A stretch of DNA of 12,718 nucleotides, taken from assembly GCA_015233755.1 (NCBI GenBank), contig JADFXA010000039.1:1-12718 (forward strand). Direction: 5' to 3'. The DNA is from Desulfamplus sp. (lineage in GTDB: Bacteria > Desulfobacterota > Desulfobacteria > Desulfobacterales > Desulfobacteraceae). Every line of letters starts with the position of its first letter. The stretch's first letter is position 1. The notes under the pieces were generated by a model that was not told the origin of the DNA, did not search any database, and was given only the letters and a program-made list of their open reading frames with translations. Of the stretch, positions 7,793-12,718 are shown piece by piece. The position numbers and the translations under genes were made by a program.

Positions 7793-9220
7793 ATGGAAGA
7801 GAACAAAAGAGTCTTAGTAATTGATGATGATGAAGGAATCCGAGAGACATATCAAGCTATATTTACTCCTGAACAGGAATCGGAAATAGACCAAAAAGGA
7901 GTTGCTCTTTTTGGCGGTAACTCATTAAAGCCCAAGTTTAAGAATAATATAGATTATCAAGTCTGTGTAGCTGAAAACGGAAACCAAGGTATCAAGCTTG
8001 TAAAAGAGTCATTAGCAGAGAATAGACCTTTTGCAGTTGCCTTTATTGATATGAAAATGCCAGGTATCAATGGTTCTGAAACATCAAAGCAGATATGGGA
8101 TATTGACCCAAAAATCAGAATAGTCATTGTTACAGCTTATAGTGAATATACATCAGATGATATAATTTCTACCACAGGAAGAGATGATATCTTTTACCTT
8201 AGAAAACCATTTAACCATGAAGAGATTCTCCAATTTGCCCGTGCCTTGACAAACGAGTGGAATTTAGAACGAAAACGAGATCTGCTGAAAATTGAACTAA
8301 AAGCTGCAAACCAAGCTTTAGAGGATATGAATAGCTCGCTTGAAGGTATGAATAAAATTTTGGAAGATATGAATAAAAACCTTAAAGATAAGGTTGAAAA
8401 ACAGGCAGCTTTGATTGTTCAAACAGACAAGATGGCATCAATAGGAATTCTTGCTGCTGGTGTCGCACATGAGATAAACAATCCCCTATCCTTTATTAAT
8501 TCCAATCTTTTAGCTCTTAAGAGGTATCTAACAAAAATTGATGTTCTTCATCGTAAATATGATGATGTCGAACTTTTTCTCCGCTACTCTGGGCTTGATA
8601 ACGCCCCAGCCCTTCTTGAAGAGCTCGCAGAGTTTAAGAAAGAGAACAAGACAGAGCTTATCATGTCAGATATTTACGATTTAACTGATGAATCCCTTGA
8701 TGGCATAGATGAGATAAAGACCATTGTGGATAATTTAAAAACATTCTCAAGGATTGATGAGCCTTCATACAGCTATCTTGATATAAACAGAGCCATTGAT
8801 AATACTATAAACATTTTGTGGAATGAGCTTAAATATAAAGCTGAAATCATAAAAAATTATGGTCGTATTCCTGAAATAAGGTGTTTTCCTCAAAAAATAA
8901 GCCAAGTATTTATGAACCTTATTCTAAATGCGGCTCAAGCGATAGAGAAACAAGGGACAATAACAATATCAACTAAACTTGTTACAACAGATCAACAAAT
9001 CGATTTTATTGAAATTAAAATCAAAGATACAGGATGTGGTATTCCAAAAGAGAACCTAAATAAACTTTTTGATCCATTTTTCACAACAAAGCCAATTGGA
9101 AAAGGTACAGGATTAGGACTTAGCATCACTTACGAGATCATAAAGGCTCATAAAGGCTCAATTGAGGTTTTAAGTGAACTTGGAAAAGGAACTGAAATGG
9201 TTATATTGCTTCCCTTTTAA
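7793..9220 (+). CDS. Soluble receiver-histidine kinase hybrid
   Basis: A 475-residue cytoplasmic kinase with no membrane segment or recognisable PAS/GAF sensor. The N-terminal receiver has the acidic triplet D11-D13, phospho-acceptor D86 (FIDMKMPG), T114 (IVTAYS) and K138 (RKPF). About 28 extra residues sit between its first helix and second strand (about 25-53). A coiled-coil signalling helix (about 155-210) contains tandem heptads (LEDMNSS, LEGMNKI, LEDMNKN). The HisKA H-box is GVAHEINNPLSF with His226. The two dimerisation helices are separated by a long insert of about 45 residues ending near ESLDGIDEIKTIVDNLKTFS. The ATPase has its N-box (FMNLILNAAQAI, N375/N379), G1 (DTGCGIP, D412), F-box (FDPFFTTK) and G2 (GKGTGLGLS). 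All catalytic elements look intact. Because the receiver is N-terminal, it probably serves as the input that controls the kinase. The neighbouring receiver-FapA proteins are the natural candidate targets, by position only. Confidence 0.93.
   Translation: MEENKRVLVIDDDEGIRETYQAIFTPEQESEIDQKGVALFGGNSLKPKFKNNIDYQVCVAENGNQGIKLVKESLAENRPFAVAFIDMKMPGINGSETSKQIWDIDPKIRIVIVTAYSEYTSDDIISTTGRDDIFYLRKPFNHEEILQFARALTNEWNLERKRDLLKIELKAANQALEDMNSSLEGMNKILEDMNKNLKDKVEKQAALIVQTDKMASIGILAAGVAHEINNPLSFINSNLLALKRYLTKIDVLHRKYDDVELFLRYSGLDNAPALLEELAEFKKENKTELIMSDIYDLTDESLDGIDEIKTIVDNLKTFSRIDEPSYSYLDINRAIDNTINILWNELKYKAEIIKNYGRIPEIRCFPQKISQVFMNLILNAAQAIEKQGTITISTKLVTTDQQIDFIEIKIKDTGCGIPKENLNKLFDPFFTTKPIGKGTGLGLSITYEIIKAHKGSIEVLSELGKGTEMVILLPF
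8318..8401 (+). repeat. Tandem 21-bp heptad repeats in the kinase signalling helix
   Basis: Four consecutive 21-bp units (starting at 8318, 8339, 8360 and 8381) encode LEDMNSS, LEGMNKI, LEDMNKN and the more diverged LKDKVEK. The first three share the core L-E-x-M-N at both DNA and protein level. Exact heptad spacing keeps the coiled-coil register between the receiver and the dimerisation domain, so unit gain or loss would change linker length without breaking phase. Confidence 0.7.
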
Positions 9221-9247
9221 TATACAGACAAATTTGGAGAAAATATC

Positions 9248-11107
9248 ATGAAAATCAAAGGGTTAAACGAATTGCTTATAAGAAGATATTCAGACATATC
9301 AACCTATAAAAAAGGTGAGAAATATCTAAAAAAAGGAAATATCCTCTCCATTGAACAGCATGGACAGACCCTTTGTGCCATGATTGAGGGAGATAATAGA
9401 ATATCATTTGAGACTAAAATTCTGTTTGATATTGGTGGTATTCTTGATGTTGACTGTTCTTGCGAAGGAGCAAACTGGTGTGAGCATGTTGTGGCAACTC
9501 TTCTTGGAGCTATCAATCAACCTGAGATGATAAAGCACCGTCTTGATTTAAAAGAGCTGTTGGAGAAAAGAAATTTAGATGAGTTAAAAGGTTTGATTAT
9601 CAAAATTTCTGAAAACAATACAGATATGGAGCATCTTTTTGTCAGATATTTAAGCGAGATAGATGCACAGAGCAAAAGCAGCTCTTCAGATAACTTGGGG
9701 AAAGATATTTTAAGCAGCAAAATCAGCCAACTACTAACTGGAAAAGATGGTGTAAGCGGCGGGGAGGGTGCAAGTGGTAAAGAAGGTGATTTTGTAATTG
9801 TTGATTCTAACCCGTTTGCAAAAAAGGTAAAGCATATTATTAAAAAATATGAAGGCAGACCCAACACTGATGATGCTATTTCAGAGCTGTCTGCTCTGGT
9901 AGATGAAGCTTTGGAGTTTGTTTTAAATGGTGATGGAAGAAATGCCCTTGCTGTTATGGAGCCTATAATAAACATCTATGTTCAGCAGTGGATGGAGCTT
10001 GATGGTTCGCTTGGCGATACATCTCTTTTCTTTGAAGACCTTGATATGGCTTTTGCAAAATCAATTCTTATTGGTGAGATGACGAGGGACGAAAATCGTA
10101 AATACATAAAAAAAATAGAGCAGTGGCAGCAGAAATTGGATAGTGATGGTATTGACAACGCATTTGTATTAAGCATGGCTTCGCTTCTTCAGGGTTGGGA
10201 CGATCCTATTTTGCGGCTCATTCTGATTGGAGAAAAGGTATCAATGTCTGTTTGGGGGAAAAATATTCCTGAATACGCATCACTGCTTACCGCAATCCGC
10301 CTTGAGATACTTGATATTCAAAAGAAATATCAAGAATATCTAAATCTTGCCCTGCATGAAGAGTGTTTCTTTGATTATCTAATGATGCTGATAAAGGTCA
10401 AACGACCCGAAGATGTTGTGGAAAATGGGAAAAGAATGCTTATATACAATTATCAGGCACTTACGCTTGCAGATGAGTTGAGACGAAATGGCTACCTCAA
10501 TGAGGCAATTGAAATTGCAGAGTATGGCTTGACTCTTGAAGGGGCATCGCTTTCAAAACTTGCGCTATGGCTAAGTGAAAGAAATGAGGCTCTTGGAGAG
10601 AGAAAAAAGGCTTTAGATGCTTTAATTATAGCATTTCGAGAAGAGCCATCTTTAAATGATTTTTTACGGATACGAGAACTTGCAAACAACGATGAGTGGC
10701 CCGAAATTCGTAACAATTTACTTACAGAGATTGGGAAAGCAACTTTAAGCAAAACAACATTTAATATCTCTGATATTATAGATATTTTTCTACATGAAGG
10801 CCTGTTAAACAAAGCTATAAAAATTGTAGATAAAGAGAGCGAACACTATAAAGAGGTTTTAAGGGTTCTTGATGCTGCTATAAAAGAGAAACCAGAGTGG
10901 GTAATTAAAAATGCTTGTGCAAGGGCAGAGGAGATTTTTGAGCAAGCAAACGCAAAGCATTACAACAAAGCAGCAACTTTTCTGAAAAAAGCTCAAATAG
11001 CCTACAATCAGACTAAAATGGTTGATCTGTGGAGTGATTACAAAAATGGGCTGTTAAAAAAACATGCAACTAAACCTAAACTTATGGCATTGTTAGAAAA
11101 ATTATAG
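9248..11107 (+). CDS. SWIM zinc-finger protein with long helical (TPR-like) body
   Basis: A 619-residue protein. Near the N-terminus, residues 70-80 (CSCEGANWCEH) form a SWIM zinc-binding motif CxCx5CxH (C70, C72, C78, H80), preceded by the usual beta-rich segment (SIEQHGQTLCAMIEG, 34-48). SWIM fingers are known to bind DNA or protein and often occur beside SNF2-type helicases; no helicase is fused here. Residues 100-165 are helical and charged. A Gly/Ser/Glu linker with two similar units (GVSGGEG, GASGKEG; 168-180) follows. Residues from about 190 to the end look all-helical, with TPR-like pairs such as NEAIEIAEYGLTLEG and RKKALDALIIAFREEPS. GGAG at 9236-9239, 8 nt before the ATG, supports the start. 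It begins 27 bp after the kinase and ends 17 bp before uvrB, so it is probably co-transcribed with both. The molecular function is not known; a role in DNA transactions is inference from the finger and the uvrB neighbour. Confidence 0.8.
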   Translation: MKIKGLNELLIRRYSDISTYKKGEKYLKKGNILSIEQHGQTLCAMIEGDNRISFETKILFDIGGILDVDCSCEGANWCEHVVATLLGAINQPEMIKHRLDLKELLEKRNLDELKGLIIKISENNTDMEHLFVRYLSEIDAQSKSSSSDNLGKDILSSKISQLLTGKDGVSGGEGASGKEGDFVIVDSNPFAKKVKHIIKKYEGRPNTDDAISELSALVDEALEFVLNGDGRNALAVMEPIINIYVQQWMELDGSLGDTSLFFEDLDMAFAKSILIGEMTRDENRKYIKKIEQWQQKLDSDGIDNAFVLSMASLLQGWDDPILRLILIGEKVSMSVWGKNIPEYASLLTAIRLEILDIQKKYQEYLNLALHEECFFDYLMMLIKVKRPEDVVENGKRMLIYNYQALTLADELRRNGYLNEAIEIAEYGLTLEGASLSKLALWLSERNEALGERKKALDALIIAFREEPSLNDFLRIRELANNDEWPEIRNNLLTEIGKATLSKTTFNISDIIDIFLHEGLLNKAIKIVDKESEHYKEVLRVLDAAIKEKPEWVIKNACARAEEIFEQANAKHYNKAATFLKKAQIAYNQTKMVDLWSDYKNGLLKKHATKPKLMALLEKL

Positions 11108-11124
11108 AGAATAAACCATATTTT

Positions 11125-12718
11125 ATGAATTTAATGAACTCTTACCCAGATTTTAACCTGCAAAATATTAATTTAAAATCACCATTTAAGCTGATCTCTC
11201 CTTTTAAACCAACAGGAGATCAGCCAAAAGCTATTGAATATCTTGCAAAAGGCATTTTGCAAGGTGAAAAGCATCAGGTTTTGCTCGGAGTTACAGGCTC
11301 TGGCAAAACCTTCACGATGGCAAATATAATAACGGCTGTTGGAAAACCAGCATTGGTTATTGCACCAAATAAAACCCTTGCAGCTCAGCTGTATAACGAA
11401 TTTTCTTCTCTTTTCCCCCATAATGCAGTTGAATATTTTGTAAGCTATTATGATTACTATCAGCCAGAAGCCTATATTCCATCAAGTGATACCTATATCC
11501 AGAAAGATTCTGCCATAAATGAGATGATCGATAAGATGAGACACTCTGCTACACGCTCTGTTCTTGCAAGAAATGATGTGATTATCGTTGCCAGTGTCTC
11601 TTGCATCTATGGACTTGGAGCACCCGAAGATTATCTTGCTTTGAGAGTTGAAATTAGTGTTGATATGGAGATGCCGCGAGAGTCTCTTTTAGCTGGATTA
11701 GTAGATATACAGTATGAGAGAAACGATGTTGACTTTCATCGTGGAACTTTCCGAGTAAGAGGTGACAGAGTTGAGATTTTTCCTGCTTATGAAGAGGATA
11801 AAGCTCTTAGGATTGATTTTTTTGGAGATACGATTGAAAATATATCTGAAATTAATCCTCTCAAAGGCGATATTATTAACTCTCTTCGTAAAACAGCCAT
11901 CTTTCCAGCATCTCACTACGTTACACTGAAACAGACAAGAGAGAGGGCAGTAAAGGGGATAAATGAAGAACTTGCCCTTAGACTTGAATATTTTTATAAA
12001 GAGAACAAACTTCTTGAAGCTCAGAGATTAGAAGAAAAAACACGCTACGATCTTGAGATGCTTAATGAGATTGGCTATTGCACAGGTATTGAAAACTACT
12101 CAAGACACCTGACAGGCAGAAAAGCTGGCGATCCTCCACCTACCTTACTTGACTATTTTCCTGATGACTTCTTGCTCTTTTTCGATGAAAGCCATATTTC
12201 AGTGCCTCAGATTGGGGCAATGTATAAAGCGGATCTCTCAAGAAAGAGTACTCTTGTAGAGTATGGATTCCGCCTTCCCTCGGCAATAGATAACCGCCCT
12301 TTAAAATTTGAGGAGTTCAAAGAGAAGGTTTCTCAGGTGATTTATGTCTCTGCGACACCAGCAGACTATGAGCTTGATAAGGCTAAAGAAAATATAGTTG
12401 ACACTAAAAATGATGACTGTGTTTCTGAAAAAATAGCAGCTTTTATTGAGCATAGAGGAAGAGTTGCCGAACAAATCGTCAGACCTACAGGACTTCTTGA
12501 TCCCGAAGTTGAGATCAGAGATGCAAAACATCAAGTTGATGATCTTTACGAAGAGATACTAAAACGTGTAGAACCTATTAATCCTTTATTATCTCTGAAC
12601 AAACGAACCTCTAACAATTATACAGATATATTAAGCTTATCTAATACTCAAGCAGCTGAGTCTGAAAATTATACAAAAAAGATTGAAAAAACAAGGGTGT
12701 TGGTTACTACCCTTACCA
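11125..12718 (+). CDS. uvrB: Excinuclease ABC subunit UvrB (3' end cut by window edge)
   Basis: The first 531 codons of UvrB, the helicase-like damage-verification subunit of nucleotide excision repair that works with UvrA and UvrC. The Walker A motif is GVTGSGKT (55-62). The damage-probing beta-hairpin region is VSYYDYYQPEAYIPSSDTYI (106-125). Later blocks are DRVEIFPAY (214-222), Walker B with DESH (354-357), VSATPADYEL (408-417) and RPTGLLDP (453-460). The frame stays open to the edge at VLVTTLT, so the remaining helicase motifs and C-terminal UvrC-interacting region lie outside. ATG 11125 and ATG 11134 are both possible; no other ATG, GTG or TTG precedes the conserved FKPTGDQP block, so the N-terminus is about 15-18 residues longer than in E. 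coli. The ribosome-binding site is weak (AGAGA, 11106-11110). Two in-frame insertions (about 419-441 and 483-520) interrupt otherwise conserved segments. It starts 17 bp after the SWIM gene. Confidence 0.95.
   Translation, partial: MNLMNSYPDFNLQNINLKSPFKLISPFKPTGDQPKAIEYLAKGILQGEKHQVLLGVTGSGKTFTMANIITAVGKPALVIAPNKTLAAQLYNEFSSLFPHNAVEYFVSYYDYYQPEAYIPSSDTYIQKDSAINEMIDKMRHSATRSVLARNDVIIVASVSCIYGLGAPEDYLALRVEISVDMEMPRESLLAGLVDIQYERNDVDFHRGTFRVRGDRVEIFPAYEEDKALRIDFFGDTIENISEINPLKGDIINSLRKTAIFPASHYVTLKQTRERAVKGINEELALRLEYFYKENKLLEAQRLEEKTRYDLEMLNEIGYCTGIENYSRHLTGRKAGDPPPTLLDYFPDDFLLFFDESHISVPQIGAMYKADLSRKSTLVEYGFRLPSAIDNRPLKFEEFKEKVSQVIYVSATPADYELDKAKENIVDTKNDDCVSEKIAAFIEHRGRVAEQIVRPTGLLDPEVEIRDAKHQVDDLYEEILKRVEPINPLLSLNKRTSNNYTDILSLSNTQAAESENYTKKIEKTRVLVTTLT
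12379..12447 (+). other. First UvrB-specific insertion
   Basis: In typical UvrB the block SATPxxYEL is followed almost at once by a short Gly-rich step and then VVEQIIRPTGLLDP. Here about 23 residues (about 419-441, from AKENIVDTKNDD to KIAAFIE) lie between YELD and HRGRVAEQIVRPTG. The frame and both flanking motifs are intact, so this is an inserted surface segment and not a frameshift. Placement rests on remembered family consensus, not a computed alignment. Confidence 0.7.
12571..12684 (+). other. Second UvrB-specific insertion, Ser/Asn/Thr-rich
   Basis: Typical UvrB reads VDDLxxEIxxRV, a few residues, then RVLVTTLT. Here about 38 residues (about 483-520) occupy that gap, rich in Ser, Asn, Thr and Leu (for example NKRTSNNYTDILSLSNTQ). 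The frame resumes correctly at TRVLVTTLT. It lies close to the first insertion, in the part joining the two helicase-like domains. It looks like a flexible loop of low complexity. Confidence 0.75.

Noticed and set aside
9141..9160. Perfect 10-bp tandem repeat (TAAAGGCTCA twice) near the end of the kinase gene
   Set aside because: The encoded IIKAHKGSIEV is the normal family sequence for this ATPase segment. The repeat is read in two different frames and is a codon coincidence, not a duplication or frameshift.
9517..9975. Minus-strand open frame of 152 codons within the SWIM gene
   Set aside because: It lies wholly antisense to a well-supported gene, has low-complexity Ser/Leu composition typical of antisense reading, and shows no recognisable motif. 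The other minus-strand open frames (for example 1083-1346, 3244-3594, 10492-10812, 11179-11421) were dismissed for the same reason.
12379..12684. Possible frameshift or sequencing error in uvrB producing the extra residues
   Set aside because: The frame before, between and after both inserts reads canonical UvrB motifs without any stop, so no frame change is needed.

Overview
The window is a compact, AT-rich (roughly two-thirds A+T by eye) stretch of bacterial chromosome with every recognisable gene on the plus strand. No taxonomic marker is present. The mix of a GlpA-type dehydrogenase, soluble receiver-kinase hybrids, receiver proteins fused to a FapA/DUF342 body and a stand-alone SWIM protein is most reminiscent of Desulfobacterota (deltaproteobacterial, Desulfobacteraceae-like) genomes. 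That placement is inference, with low to moderate confidence.

Layout: (1) 25-1590 is a complete glpA-like gene for the FAD/[2Fe-2S] subunit of anaerobic glycerol-3-phosphate dehydrogenase. (2) After an 85-bp gap, the largest in the window, come two tandem paralogues (1676-4582 and 4606-7761). Each encodes an N-terminal receiver domain, three degenerate helical repeats of about 55-60 residues, and a C-terminal FapA/DUF342 body with a beta-helix and a coiled coil. (3) 7793-9220 encodes a soluble histidine kinase with its own N-terminal receiver domain. (4) 9248-11107 encodes a SWIM zinc-finger protein with a long helical, TPR-like body. (5) 11125 to the window end is uvrB, cut by the window edge. 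The gaps from 1676 onward are only 17-31 bp, so the five genes probably form one transcription unit, possibly with an attenuating hairpin between the two paralogues. No stretch over 100 bp lacks a gene. I saw no tRNA, rRNA, CRISPR array or transposase gene.

How the genes may work together (inference): the hybrid kinase and the two receiver-FapA proteins look like one phospho-signalling module. Its outputs would be neither DNA-binding nor enzymatic, but large beta-helix/coiled-coil proteins, which suggests phosphorylation-controlled assembly or localisation of a scaffold. SWIM and uvrB point to nucleic-acid binding and excision repair and may be only operon passengers.

The most striking sequence-level feature is a perfect inverted repeat (21-bp arms, 4-bp loop) at 4749-4794. 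It lies in frame inside the receiver domain of the second paralogue and is absent from the first. It looks like a palindromic element inserted into a protein-coding gene. UvrB also carries two unusual in-frame insertions near the window end.
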